DNA from: Pyronema omphalodes
Taxonomy: Eukaryota > Ascomycota > Pezizomycetes > Pezizales > Pyronemataceae
Assembly (NCBI GenBank): GCA_024516155.1
Contig: JAJJXM010000035.1
Span: 186,001-250,000, forward strand
DNA length: 64,000 nucleotides
Direction of reading: 5' to 3'
Below, one piece after another: positions 36,333-48,595 of this stretch; within the stretch, counting starts at the first letter, position 1; each line of letters begins with the position of its first letter. A program made the position numbers and the translations under genes. A model generated the notes under the pieces. It saw only the letters and a program-made list of their open reading frames with translations. It was not told the origin of the DNA and made no database searches.

Positions 36333-38443
36333 ATGAAGGCCCGTCAACGACCCAGCATATTCTTAGGACTCAATGAAGGTGCCCCGGGTGGTGAATCTAG
36401 CGACAGCAGCAGCGGTCCGGAACAAACGCTTGACGAGGATGCAGATATGATGACGAATGCCGACGATAGCAACACCAGTATTGGGGATCTTGTTGGCTTT
36501 AAGAGAATGACAGTTTCCCCATCTTCTGGAGTACGATCAAGGCCTCTTTCACCAATCTATACATTGCCGCCTGAACTATTGATTGCGATATTCCGAAAGC
36601 TATCATCACCTGTGGATTGGAGGAATGCTATGCTGGTTTCAAGACAATGGGCTTCCCTTGCTGTCGAGTTACTTTGGCAGAGACCGTATTTTTGCGAGTT
36701 TAAAAATTATCAATCAATGGTTCAGGCGATTGAAAGTCAAAACGCTTTCTTTGATTATCCGCAGTTGATTAGAAGGTTAAACTTGACTTTCATTGCTGAT
36801 AAGATTAATAATGGTTCTTTGGTTCCTTTACAGAAATGTACAAGATTGGAAAGGGTTACTTTGACCAATTGCACAAACCTCACCGATTCTCCGTTGAAGG
36901 ATATTTTGGCGGCCAACCCTAGGATACAAGCCCTGGATCTTAGTCAATTGGAGGGTATTACGGATGAAACGTTGTTGACCGTTGCGGAAAATTGTCCTAG
37001 ACTACAAGGATTGAATTTGATGGGTTGTAAGGGTATTACGGATGCTTCTCTTATTCCACTTTCCAAGAACCGTAGAATTCTTCGCCGAGTAAGTTGTTTT
37101 TCTTTTCATTACGGAGCGGCTGTGGGTGTATACTTCGAACTTCTCTAACTTTCCGCAGCTCAAACTAAGCGAATGCAACCAAATTACCGACGAAACAGTC
37201 TTAGCACTGGCTACTCACTGCCCACAACTTCTTGAAATTGACTTTCACAAATGTCACCAAATCTCGGACTCTTCCATAACTTTCCTCCTCAGCAAACTTA
37301 AACACCTGAGAGAATTAAAATTAGCATTCTGCGACCTCTTGACCGATGCTACATTCTTGCATCTCCCGGCTACAAAAACCTTCGATGCCCTAAGAATTCT
37401 CGACTTGACTGACTGTAACCAAATTACCGATGATGCAGTTCATAAAATTATTAAAATGGCACCAAGACTGCGGAGTTTGATATTGGCAAAATGTAGACAA
37501 ATTACTGATAGAGCAGTTATCAGTATTACAGGCCTTGGAAAGAATTTACATTCTTTACATTTGGGCCATTGTTCCAATATTACGGATGCCGCAGTACAGG
37601 AATTGGTTGCTCTTTGCACTAGGATTAGGTATATTGATCTGGCTTGTTGCTTGAGATTGACCAATCAGAGTGTGCAAGTCTTGGCCCAGTTACCGAAACT
37701 ACGAAGAGTCGGATTGGTCAAGTGTAACAATATCACGGATTATGCTATCAAGCAATTGGTTAGAAGATCTGATGGGGCTTGTCCATTGGAAAGAGTGCAT
37801 TTGAGTTATTGTATGCATTTGACAGTAGAGGTATGTGTTTTCTTATTTCCCTGTTTCCCCGCCGAGCTGGAAGGGGAAAAGTATAGCAAAGTGCAGGAAA
37901 TAAAAATATTGGAAAAAAAAATATACTAACAGAAATAATAGGGTATCACTGAACTTGTAAATAGCTGTCAGCGTTTAACTCATCTCTCCTTAACCGGTAT
38001 CCCTACATTCCACCAAAATCCCGAATTCACCAGGTTCTGCCGTTCTCCTCCTAAAGGTATATTTCAGCCTCTCTTTCCTTCCCACTGCCACACACTTTCC
38101 TCCGCTATACCCCCTTAACCCCTTGGGATGAGTCAAGATTTCTTGAACTCCAAAGCTAACCCCAGTAATAGAATTCACAGATGGTCAACGCGCCGTCTTC
38201 TGTGTATTTTCAGGCTCAGGAGTAAAACAGTTCCGGCATTATTTAAATCAGCAGGTTCAGATGGTTAGACTTCCGCCTAGAGTGGATGATGATGATCAGG
38301 TTATGGAGGATGGAATTGGTGGCGTTAATGGTCATGCCCAGGGAGGACAGGGACAGGGACAGGGACAGCAGGCGCAGGGTCAGGGACAGCAGGATGAGGC
38401 GGATGGTGAGGATCAGGATACGGAGGGGGCGGATGAATTTTAG
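36333..38443 (+). CDS. GRR1: F-box/LRR protein Grr1 (SCF ubiquitin ligase receptor)
   Basis: Four exons: 36333-37088, 37159-37830, 37942-38056 and 38172-38443, giving 604 aa. Grr1 is the substrate receptor of an SCF E3 ligase that links nutrient (glucose) signals and cyclin turnover to ubiquitination. The F-box is at about residues 74-116 (LPPELLIAIFRKL...WRNAMLVSRQW). It is followed by about a dozen cysteine-containing LRRs (for example LKLSECNQITDETVLALATHCPQ and ITDDAVHKIIKMAPRLRSL). The conserved Grr1 C-terminal block follows (LTHLSLTGIPTF, FCRSPP, AVFCVFSGSGVKQFRHYLN) and the protein ends in a Gln/Asp-rich tail. The ATG at 36333 is the first one in nearly 800 bases and has a good context (CCACC before it). 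The frame stays open upstream to a stop at 35991 and reads Gln/Ser-rich; whether that part is translated from a non-ATG codon is open. Confidence 0.93.
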
Positions 38444-38959
38444 AGAGGCGGAATAGGGGGGAGATGGGAGGGCGGAGGACATAGGGGTGAAAGTGTGAGC
38501 GAGAAGGCAGGTAGGGAGAAATGGAGGAAGAAGATGCATAGGAATTACCGGAGGATGCAGAATGTTTGTGTTTGTGTTTGCGTTTTTTGTTGTGTGTGTT
38601 GTGTGTGTTTCTTTTATCATTGGGCTTTAGTTATTGTTTTTTTTGTTGTTTTTCATCGGAGTTTCTGTAGGGGAATAGTAGGGAGATTGATTAGATGGAT
38701 GAATGGATATCCGAATATACTAAAAAAATAACGGATGTAAGAATGACCAGGCCGCCGTGTAGCAATGGTCGTGTGGCAACTGTAGTGGTAGTGCTAGTGA
38801 TAGTGATAGTGATAGTTGTGAAAGGAAGAAGATATTTTTTTTTTGCATTTATCTACTTCTGATTTGATGATTTGATGATTTGATGTTTTTGAGTCCCGTT
38901 TTTTTTTGCATTATTATTATTATTATTATTTTTTATCGACAGAGTGACAGACAGACGGA

Positions 38960-39326
38960 TGAGAGAGGAGACCGACGAAGAGAGAGAGAGGGAGAGGGGA
39001 GCGGGGGGTTCGGGGGGGCGCGGGTCGGAGCGTGGGAGCGGGTCGGGGGCGGGGACAGAGGGGAGGAGGGAGAGGAGCGAGAGGAGGAGGAGGGGAGAGG
39101 AGGGAGAGGAGGGGAAGAGGGGGAAGGAGGGGGAGGAAAGAAGGACGAGGAGACGAGGAGGGAGGGAAAGAAAAGAAAAGAAAAGAAAAGAAAGAGAAAA
39201 GAAAGAAAAGAAAAAAAAGAAAAGAAAAGAAAAGAAAAGAAAGAAAAGAAAAAGAAAAGAAAAGAAAAGAAAAAGAAAAAAAAAGAAAAGAAAAGAAAAG
39301 AAAAGAAAAGAGAAAAGAAAAAAAGA

Positions 39327-39357
<31 letters not shown>

Positions 39358-39785
39358 GAAAAGAAAAGAAAGAAAGAAAAAAAGAAAATAAAAGGAAAAG
39401 AAAAGAAAAGAAAAAAAAGAAAAAGAAAAGAAAAGAAAATAAGAAAATAAAATAAAAGAAAATAAATAAAAGAAAAAGTAAAAGAAAAGAAATAAAAGAA
39501 AATGAAAATAAATAGTAAAATGAAAAGAAAAGAAAAGAAAAGTAAACTAAAATAAAATAAAATAAAATAAAATAAACTAAAATAAAAGTAAATAAATTAA
39601 ATAAATAAAAGAAAATAAAGAAAATAAAATAAAATAAAATAAAATAAATAAATAAAGTAAAATAAAATAAAATAAAATAAAATAAATAGAAAATAAAATA
39701 AAATAAAATTAAAATAAATAAAATAAAATAAATAAAATAAAATAACATAACATAACATAAACATAACATAAAAATAAAATAAATA
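38960..39785 (+). repeat. Long homopurine tract grading into A/T simple repeat: (GAGRG)n, (AAAAG)n, (AAAAT)n, (AACAT)n
   Basis: From about 39050 to 39470 the + strand is almost entirely purine: first G-rich (GAGGAGGGGAGAGG type), then (AAAAG)n. It then passes through AAAAT-type units (about 39480-39740) and ends in AACAT units. The mixture of phases suggests stepwise point mutation and slippage from one pentamer to the next. Confidence 0.92.
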
Positions 39786-40024
39786 TTAGACATTACATAC
39801 ATACGGCTAGATTTTTGAAGAAGATATAGTGGTATGGTTTATTTTTGATGTCTGATGTCTGATGTCTGATGTCTGATGAGTTTTTATATCCCAAGAATCC
39901 TAGAATCTCAGAATCCCTAGAATCTCAGCTGGGGATGAAATATATAATATATAATGTGGAATTGGGGATCTAGATGGTTTTGGATAATGGATAATGGATC
40001 TGGAGGGGGTTACTTCGTCGCTCG

Positions 40025-40073
40025 TGGGGATACCACGGGGATACCGTGCGGATACCATGGGGATACCACGGGG
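40025..40073 (+). repeat. GGGGATACCACG-like imperfect repeat, four copies
   Basis: Four imperfect 12-13 bp units sharing GGATACC. The core resembles the GGGGATACT unit of the 16.2-kb minisatellite, although the period differs. Confidence 0.7.
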
Positions 40074-41003
40074 AGTGGAGGTTATCTGTTATTTGTCGTC
40101 TTTCATTTGTCATCGGTTATATGGTAAATTGGTTGATGTTGATGTTGATAATCCTTTCCTTTCCTCCTTCTCTCTCCCCCCCCCCCCCCCCCTGATACTC
40201 GGTGGATATATGTATTTCCGTATCTGGGAGGCCTGGTAGACATGAGGTTTGGTAATGTAATGATTTCCGTGTACTTAGAATAATTTGAGAAGACATCGCA
40301 GACACAGTGTACTTAATATCTAGTGTACCGTATTTAACTTAGAAGTTACAACTTACCCGAGCGAGCGAGTGATAACCTCTCTATACGAAGACGGGCGATG
40401 AATAGGAGATAAATCGGAGATGAACTAGACCGCAAACACGGGAATTTATTTATTTATTTATTTCTTCCAGCTCAGAGCAACTAGAGAAACTAGAGAAACT
40501 ACTTAAAAAAAACAATGGTAATGATAAAGAAAATTCATTGCTGAAGATTATCAACTTTGCCGAATCCATACCATCTTTCATACCATCTTCCATGACATCT
40601 TTCATGACGCCATTATAGGACCGTTTCGCGGCAATGGGTAGTCATTTCCCCGAGATGACAAGTCATCGAAAACAAAAAGTTCGAAGTGCCAGCATATCAC
40701 CGTATCACCATATTGGATTATAAACATGTCATTAATGACATAAATGACATTAATGGCATCAATGAGTTCCTACTGTTCTCAAAAAATCTGGTGTATTGAT
40801 ATAATCGATTACATTATACCTGTGACTGTGATTGTGATTGTGATTGTGACTGTTTTGACTTAGTTTTACTTAGTTTTACTTACTTAGTTTTACTTAATTA
40901 TACTTAGCCCGACTTCGGCTTCAGCTTCAATTCCACACGCAGCTATAATATATCATATATATTCAGTGCCAATAAACCCCCCCTCCCTCTCCCCGCTCCA
41001 AAA

Positions 41004-41974
41004 ATGATGCTACCCAACCTCCTCTCCTCCCTTCTTATAATCTCCAGTTTTCTATCTCCCGCATTATCACAAGTCTCACCAGGCACACCCCAATTCCGAA
41101 GCGAATTCCTAAGCGCACATAATAAATACCGACGGGAGCATGGGGTTCCGAACTTGAAATGGGATGCGAATCTTGAAAGAAGTGCACAGGATTATGCAAA
41201 TAAGTGTATTTGGGGTCATTCGGATTCGGGGAAGGTATGTGTGATGGTTATGGATTTCTTCATAGCCTTTATATCCTTAATATCCCTTTGGTTTTTCGTA
41301 TGCCTTGTATTCTTCATACCCTTCATATCCCTTTTTTCCGTTCTTCGTGTTATTTTATTCCTATTATTTTATTCCTCTCATTATATTCCGCATTCCAGCA
41401 AACCCCCATCCCCAATTCCACCGACGCACTAACGCATCCCAGCGCCTAAACATCGGCGAATGCATGTCGAAAGGGCACCCCAACCCAACAAAAACCGTCG
41501 ACGGCTGGGTCTCGGAGCGAGCTCTGTACAACTACCAAACGGGCGACTACAACCCAGCCACGAACCACTTCACCGGTATTGTCTGGAAAGGAACCACGCA
41601 TGTTGGATGTGGTGCTGCAAAGTGTGGGCCGCAGTGGTATGTTCCTCTTCATACTTGAATCTTTTCCAAATTAATACTGTTTTTTTTTATTTTTTTTTTC
41701 TTTTTCTTTTTTTTTTTTTTTTTTTTTTTTGATAATTACTTCTGCTTACTAATAATAACGTTACTTATACTCTGTTAGGCATTATGTTTGCCATTATCGT
41801 AATCTTGGAAACATCCCGGGTCAGTTCCAGAAAAATGTTTTCCCCCCGGGAACTAGAATCCATCGTCGTGATATTGAGGATGATGATTCCTTCTACGAGG
41901 ATGATGATTCCTTCTACGAGGATGATGATTCCTTCTACGAGGATGCCGTTTCCTACAAAGATCACGAGGAATAA
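41004..41974 (+). CDS. Secreted CAP-superfamily (PR-1/SCP-like) protein
   Basis: Three exons: 41004-41234, 41443-41636 and 41779-41974, giving 206 aa. The N-terminus has a typical signal peptide (LLSSLLIISSFLSPALS, cleavage near residue 22). The CAP domain begins FRSEFLSAHNKYRREHGVPNL and WDANLERSAQDYA. It contains the CAP1-type motif NHFTGIVWKGTTHVGCG and the CAP2-type motif HYVCHYRNLGNIPGQF. Fungal PR-1-like proteins are secreted and several bind sterols or lipids; the role of this one is not known. The usual GEN(L/I) motif after the first histidine is replaced by NIGEC. The C-terminal 30 residues carry three copies of a 7-residue acidic unit EDDDSFY (21-bp DNA repeats at about 41876-41940). 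Both introns are GT-AG; the second contains a poly-T run. Confidence 0.9.
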
Positions 41975-42395
41975 GTAGACCTAAATCTCTGGTAGGACCA
42001 GGAGGTTATGGGGTAGATTACAAGAGGGGATCATAATGCGTTGAACATGTTGAACTCGTTGTAAGCTGCTATTATAATGGTGATGGGATGGGATTGGTTT
42101 GGAGTTCTTTTTGGGAGTACGGCTGGATCGTTTGGGTTTGGATAAAAGTTTTGTTTGTTTTTTTTTGAAAAAATTAAAAAATTAATTATTAATAACGAAT
42201 GTACAAAACATTACTTATACTACGTTGCCTAAAGCACTAGCCCTATGCTCAACTACAGAGCTAACCCAAAAACATCAAAATCAAAGCCAAAGCCAAAGAC
42301 AACTCACTGTTCTATCATCAGCATTTTCAATAAAAATCCCAACCCAACTTCTCTTCCTAAAGGTCAATTTCATTCCTCCTATCACCTATTCCCCT
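41975..42395. other. Convergent spacer, CAP gene and amidase
   Basis: 3' flanks of the two convergent genes, A/T-rich; nothing else seen. Confidence 0.6.
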
Positions 42396-44254
42396 TCACA
42401 ACCGTCCCATACACATTTCAACCCTCTCTAGCACCTTAAGACATTTCTCATCTTCAAACCTCCTCGTAACAATTTGCAAGCTGAGAGGTGCTCCCTTGAA
42501 GACCTCTGGATCCCACAACTTATGATTCACCAGATCGTCATCACTCAATGGGATATATGGCTCTTCCCTGAGTTTATCAACCTCCGGATCAACCTTCAAT
42601 CCCGTGGGAAACACCACCCCTGGATATTCCAAAAAGTTCCAATGGGAAGTATAGGGCCAGTATTTACTGTTATCGTGAGGAGGAGCCGCACATGGTAAAT
42701 AAGGGCAGAGGATGGCATCGATACCTGCTTCGGTCCAGAGGCGGTGGTACGTATTGCGGTAGGCATCGCGGCGAGTTTTGAGCTATTACATTCAATCGTC
42801 AGCATTGTGAAGACATATCACTGAAATATTGTCATCGAGGAAAGGAAACTTACGTTCCAAACATCCTGTACTGAACTTACGCCCACGTTCTTATGCTCCA
42901 AAATCCATTCGGTCATTTTATTCAACCCCTCACCGGTGGCCCCCATAGCCATCCTCTCCCTCTCCCCTCCATCCTCAAAATACAGTCTTGCCGCAATTTC
43001 CCAAGCCTCATCATGTCCTTGTGCTTTCCAATCCACAAACTCAATATTATCCACCCCCTTCAATTGCTCCACCACATACATCATCGCCCTCGTAACACAA
43101 GGGTGTGGTCTAACAACGCCATCATCCCACATCAACCCAATCCTAATCTTCTGCTTCAGCTCAACATTTCTCCATGGGATAGGTATCAATCCCTGTTCCC
43201 TCGTCCATGGTTCAGTATCAAGATACGACGACATCATCAACTCCAACAACTTCCTATTCACCGCCATAGGGCCCCTAGCACCCGCAATACCATCTTTTCC
43301 ATAAGTCGTAACCGAAGCCCCCGAGCAACTGACTCTATTTGGGGTTGGTTTAAACCCATAAATCCCGCAATTTCCCGCGGGGTTTCTGATGCTTCCTGCA
43401 ATATCACCTCCGAGTCCGAGAACACTTCCTCTCATCGCAATTAATGCCGCTTCGCCACCGGAAGAACCTCCACAGGTAAGCTCGGTGTTATAGGGGTTCA
43501 AAGTTCGACCGTAAAGTGTGCTGTTGGTTTCTAAGGACATGACGGTCTGGGGCTCTGTGGTACGGATGTAGAAGACTGCCCCTAGGTTGTATAAAGTTTC
43601 CGCGGTAGTGACGGGGCCGATTTCAGATTGTAGACGTTTGGCCCAACAAGCGTAGCCACCATTGTTGGTCGCAGATGGTAAGATACTCGAAGGAAACCCG
43701 GTTTGCTGTTTAAGGGAAATAGGAAGGCCGTGTAATGGCCCAGCTGGAGAGGTTAGAGAGTCGAGATATTGTGCGCGGGCAATAGCATAGTCCCAAAGGA
43801 GTTCAGTGCCGCAGTTTGTCTAGAAGGAGGTGATAAGTTAGAATGACGTCATCTTTCTCGAAAAGGAATTCAGAAGCTCGGATGGAAAACTAACTAAAGC
43901 ATGAGCAACTGCAGCTCTCCTCATAAATGCCTTGATAACAGTCTCGCATTTTAACTCCTTGGACCGCATTTGCTTCAGCATCTCCAGAGGGTCCATCTCT
44001 GTGATCTTGATTTCCTGATGGGACAGTAATGTACTGGGGATATGTGTAACATCTCCAGTTTTCGCAATGAGGGATGGAATCGGCGGTGTACATATATCGA
44101 AAGATAGCTTGCGGTAGAAACGGGCATCGGTGATGAGCTTGTCAAGATTTTGTTCTGCGATGTTGGGAATTGCGGGTTGCACACTGACAGAAGAATAGGA
44201 ATTGGACCTTGAGGATCTGGGGACAAAGGCAGGGGCTTCGGCAGAGAGAGGCAT
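42396..44254 (-). CDS. Amidase signature family hydrolase (acetamidase/FAAH-like)
   Basis: Three exons on the minus strand: 44254-43895, 43819-42854 and 42782-42396, giving 570 aa, a normal length for fungal acetamidase-type amidases. These enzymes hydrolyse amides to acid and ammonia. The Ser-cis-Ser-Lys catalytic triad is visible: Lys157 in GLPISLKQQ, the GGSSGGEAAL loop (Ser239/240), and the nucleophile Ser263 in GGDIAGSIRNPAG. Other family blocks are MSLETNSTLYGRTLNPYN and the C-terminal GAPLSLQIVTRRFEDEKCL. The first donor is GTTAGT, weaker than others in the window. The neighbours (NSE3, CAP protein) do not suggest a pathway; a nitrogen-scavenging role is the default inference and the substrate is unknown. 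Confidence 0.92.
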
Positions 44255-44909
44255 GGTGGTATAGTGCGGGGAAGTGAGGATATTGCGGACGCGTGGAGGA
44301 AAATGGATTAGTGAAAGAAGGTGGATGACGGAGAGGAAACGAGGCGTGATTCGCGACTATTAATGACGTATGTAAGTAATGAGGTACTTGTGTCGTGAAG
44401 TAGCTAGAATTTCATGCTATTGTATGCACATCCTTGATGCAATGTAATGCATGCTGTAATCAATTTATAGGATCTTTCTTGCAGTGTTTTAATAATTTCT
44501 GCATAGCTGTAATTATGTAGCGTAAAGTGGGAGGTAAGGTATCATGCTGTAGATATCAGATTACGAATATCTAGCAACTCGTTGGGGTCAGGGGTATTAG
44601 CAGAAAATATCGATACATAGCGACAATGTTTCCGTGGCCGCAGTGGGGAATATATACCACTGTATTCTGCGGCATACTCAATTTGGAAAACTAATATCAT
44701 GTCTTTTTTTATCACATTGAAGGGTAATTATTTTGCAAACAGGCCGTAAACTTTGCATCGGCGCCTGATGTTAGAAAATCCCTGAATGTCACTTGCTCTC
44801 CCATCGAAGCGCTACCAAAGCGCATGATAAACTATTATTACACTCTGTTTCCCTAACAACGCCACTAAATTGCAACCTAAATACTCCAGTTTTTCCCAAT
44901 CCCAAAACA
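44255..44909. other. Spacer upstream of amidase
   Basis: Amidase promoter region and NSE3 3' flank. No gene or repeat recognised. Confidence 0.6.
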
Positions 44910-45972
44910 TTAATCACTATCATCATCGGACTCCTCCCTCTGCCTCCTAGCCGGTTGTTTTCCCTTCCTCTTACTTTTCTGTGCCGACTTTTCCCCTTCG
45001 CCCTCCTCTCCTTCAAACCCAGCCTTAATCTCAACTCCCACATTTACCTTAAACCTCCTTTCCACATCCCTTGGTGTATCCTCTCCATAGACCTCTTTAA
45101 TCATCTCCAACACTCCTCCCTCTTCAATTTCCTTCTTTGCCCTTGGTCCAAGATGATAATCATAACTCGTCTCATCTCCTTGCGTATCCGTTACCCTCAC
45201 AATATATCCATGCCTTTGCATCATCTGCAGTACCTTTTCCGTTGTGCCTATCGGGGTATATTCATCTGCATTCATCCTTTTTAGGTAGCGGTAAAGTTTA
45301 TTCTGGGGTAGCACACGGCCATTTTGGTAGACCAATGCAACGACGAAAGAGACTAGGCCCAGGTACGTTGAGTCTTGAAAACTGGCGGGGGACATAATGG
45401 AGGGTATGCGGTATTCGGAGGGGAGTATGGAGGTTAGGATGTAGTTTTTGCTGGTTGCGGTGGAGGAGGAAGAAGCCGCCGCACGACGTTGGGAGAGCTT
45501 TGTCTTGTCCCGTACAGGGAGCTCGGTCAGGGTCATACCGAAAACTTCAGCGAGGTCTTTTTGGGATAAAGCGAAGACGTCTTTAAATATGCGGCCGTTG
45601 GGACCAAGAACTGGTAAATTATTAACAGGAGTTCAGATCCATGTCTGAAGCTTGATAAGGTCTGGTAAACCCATGGAAGCTCTTTAGGAAGTAGGAGGAA
45701 ATATATGTACCTTTACTCCCCACATCCGCCCTCTTCAATGGCTGCTTCTGCAATTCTTGAGCCAATGCCAGACGTACTAAGTTTTTACTCAGACGATCAA
45801 CTTGTACATTCCCCCCTTGAGTCTGCATGATATCATCATCAATTCCGGCTTGATGTGGCTCCTCATACTCGGGTGAGTCCTCGACAACTGCGACTCTTCT
45901 TTGTTTCCGTGATGATGCCGGGGTAGACTCGGAGTTTGGGTGTTGACGTTTACGAGAGGATGAGGGTGGCAT
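44910..45972 (-). CDS. NSE3: MAGE-domain protein, Nse3 subunit of the SMC5-SMC6 complex
   Basis: Two exons on the minus strand, 45972-45711 and 45610-44910, giving 320 aa. Nse3 pairs with Nse1 and Nse4 on the SMC5-SMC6 ring and binds DNA in homologous recombination repair. The N-terminal 60 residues are basic and disordered. The MAGE homology domain starts near NLVRLALAQELQKQPLKRADV, continues VLGPNGRIFKDVFALSQKDLAEVFGM, and its second winged helix includes LYRYLKRMN and TTEKVLQMMQRHGYI. The C-terminus ends in a Lys-rich and acidic tail. The frame is preserved across a GT-AG intron of 100 nt; starting in exon 2 alone would remove the first winged-helix part. Single MAGE gene is usual in fungi. 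Confidence 0.9.
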
Positions 45973-46598
45973 TATATTGGTGAAATTATTCCGGGGTTAC
46001 TGAAGGCTGGGTGGTAGACGCGTGGGTGGGGTATCGTTTGTTAAACGCGTAGAGGGAAGCTGGACGCGTACGTGGGGTCGTGAAGCCAAAAAGCGTGATG
46101 AAACAAAGAGACGCGTCGTACAGGGATAGCGACACCTAAGCCCTACTTTGCATACTAGCGTGTTGTACCTCGATGAGATGACATCATGTTCGTTAATACT
46201 ATGTGTAGCTTACTGAGGTACAATTTTCTTTTCTCAAGTCCTACAATATGAATTTATCCATAAACTTCCTGGAGTGCAGGTTGTAGAGAGAGGAAATTCT
46301 TGAGATTTTTAGGAACTGAATTACCACATCATTCTCCTTTCTCCAGAAATTTCGATGTCATTATATATTTCTTTGTCAGCCACTCCTTCACTCCCACCAA
46401 ACCAAAACCACCCTAGCTTGCCTCATGACAGCCGGTAGCTACGGATTCGGAGTCATCCCTACCATTAGCGCTTCATTAGTTATCTCACCCTCATAGAGGT
46501 AGTAGCGACGTCACAGATAAGAAGCGCGTCTTGGTCCAAATTTATTCATACGCGATTCCCAGATTTCATCTCAACCAGCTGACCAACCCAACCATACG
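45973..46598. promoter_or_regulatory. Divergent promoter region NSE3 / aminotransferase
   Basis: 626 bp between divergent start codons. Two to four ACGCGT/GACGCG-type elements occur close to the NSE3 start (46018, 46046, 46111). ACGCGT is the MluI cell-cycle box (MCB) core bound by MBF in ascomycetes. An MCB role for NSE3, a DNA repair gene, would be logical but is inference. Confidence 0.5.
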
Positions 46599-48332
46599 AT
46601 GGCGACCAAAAACCCCAACGTTTCCAACCGCGTCCGCGAGAACATCGCCGAAGCAGCCGGGCTTTCAAAGCTCTGGGCTATATTAGCGAACCTTTACCAT
46701 GCCGAGAAGAATCCCACTGGAATTGTGAATCTTGGTATTGCCGAGAATGTATGAATCATATTTTGCTGGGGAACTTGATGGAACTTGACGAAGTCCGGCG
46801 GAGTCAGATGGGGATATGGAAGTTAAGAACTGATGGAAATCTGTACGAATAGGCATTGATGTACCCTGAGCTTTTGGAGAAGCTGAATAAAATTGTGGGT
46901 CTTGATATAACCAATGCGCTACCTAGCAGTAGATGTATTAACCCCCAATGTCTGCAGCCTGTTGAAGCCGCCGACCTTCCTTATGGTGCCAATCCCGCTG
47001 GATCCCCGACACTTCGTACAGCGTTGGCAAATTTCATGACCAAGCATTTTGCTTCACTACACCCGGTCAAACCCGAACATATCGTTGTTTCCTCTGGTCT
47101 TACATCCATTGCGGAAATGTTAGCATGGACATTGTGTGATGAAGGTGATGGAATTCTGCTAGGACGGCCTTTCTACTCTGCGTTTCCCAATGATTTTAAT
47201 GCACGGTCTAAGGTATTGACTGTTCCTGTATCTTTCGGGGAGGTGGACCAGTTCTCGGAGGACTGTGTAGAGTGCTATGAGAAGGCTATTTTGGACTGGA
47301 ATAAACAGCAGGAAAACGAAGGAAAGAAGGGAAGGATTAGAGCTATGATGGTAGTCAATCCTCATAATCCTTTGGGTATGTTTAATCGGGACTTTTGATG
47401 AACTTTTACTGAGCTGGGTTGATTTTAATAGGACGTTGCTACCCTCCCGAGACTTTGAAGGCGATTATGAAGCTGTAAGTTCTATCTTTCAGGCTGGGTT
47501 ACGCTAAATCTTCTGCGAAACTGACACCCATGTAGCTGCCAGAAATATCAAATACACCTCCTCAGCGACGAAATCTACGCCTTGAGCTTATACAACAACC
47601 CCAGTGCCTCGGATGCCCCAGGATTCACCAGCATTCTCTCCCTGTCTACCACCGGTTTGATTGATCCTTCTTTGGTCCACGTATTATACGGCATGTCAAA
47701 AGACTTTGGAGCAAATGGGTTCAGGTTGGGAGCTTTTGTATCCCAGAACAACGTGGAAGTTCTCCAAGGGCTGTCGGCGACGGCAAATTTTGCTTGGCCT
47801 AGTTCGATGGCCGATAAGTCTTGGGCGGCAATTTTGAATGATGAGGAGTTTTTGGAGAATTTTATTGAGACGAATAAGAAGAGATTGGGAGAACAATATA
47901 TGAGGTGTACACAGATTTTGAGAGAGCATGGGATAAAATTTTGGGATCAGGGGTAAGTGGGAATTTATATACAAATAAGGGGGTTCTTTGAGAAGATGGA
48001 ACCTAGGGATTAGATTTCTAATGGTAATCATAGGAATGCGGCATTATTTCTTTGGGTCGATTTGAGGGATTATTTACCGAGAGATATGACTCCATTAGAG
48101 GGGGAGAAGTGGTTATCCCAGAAACTCCTTGATGAGGGTGGAGTCTTTATATCTCGGAGCGAGACATTTTATGGAGAGCAACCCGGGTGGTTTAGAATTG
48201 TATTTTCTTTGCCAGTGTCTGAGGAAGGACTGAGAAGGTATTTTTCGTTTCGGCCATCTCTTTTCGTGAGCTAACATGGTTCTCAATTGCAGACTTGTCA
48301 AAACTTTGGACCTTCAGCCCCTAAAAAACTAG
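46599..48332 (+). CDS. PLP-dependent class I/II aminotransferase (ACC synthase-like)
   Basis: Six exons: 46599-46748, 46853-47375, 47432-47474, 47536-47952, 48034-48237 and 48293-48332, giving 458 aa. The fold-type I signature residues are present: NLGIAEN near the N-terminus, NPHNPLGRCYPPETL, SDEIYALSLY (Asp250, Tyr253), and the PLP lysine Lys294 in YGMSKDFGANGFRLG, followed by the C-terminal FLWVDLR. These traits are those of the 1-aminocyclopropane-1-carboxylate synthase-like aminotransferases, a group that in fungi often serves secondary metabolism or unknown transaminations; true ACC synthase activity cannot be claimed. All five introns are GT-AG and the third exon is only 43 nt. The neighbouring small secreted protein lies 263 bp downstream on the same strand. 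Confidence 0.92.
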
Positions 48333-48595
48333 AGTTGATCAGTGGTACATTTGTTTATTTTCTTTATACTTATACCATCCTAGATATAAATACGTTGTCT
48401 TTCAAACTCCACTTTTATCCTTCAACTCCATGTGGAACCATCGTTATCTAATTCTTATCTCCTTTACTTAAGCCTAGACGGCACCCAACTAGCAGTTTCC
48501 TCCCTCCATTCCTCAAATTCCACCCTCTCCCAAAGCCATCAGACACACAATCATCAATAATCCTCCGCAGCAACCTCCCAATCCACACACAAACA

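Larger units (their letters stand above)
38444..41003. other. Repeat-rich spacer downstream of GRR1
   Basis: GRR1 3' flank, a long purine/A-rich tract (separate entry), a 13-bp-like repeat near 40.0 kb and the promoter of the CAP gene. The open frames rich in Lys/Arg/Glu or Phe/Ile/Leu are products of the simple sequence. Confidence 0.7.

Noticed and set aside
38933..39802. A 289-codon Phe/Leu/Ser-rich frame and Lys/Arg/Glu-rich frames on the other strand
   Set aside because: These arise from the homopurine/A-rich simple sequence and have no protein-like composition elsewhere.
42396..48332. Amidase-NSE3-aminotransferase region as a biosynthetic gene cluster
   Set aside because: No backbone synthase, transporter or regulator is present and a DNA repair gene lies in the middle.
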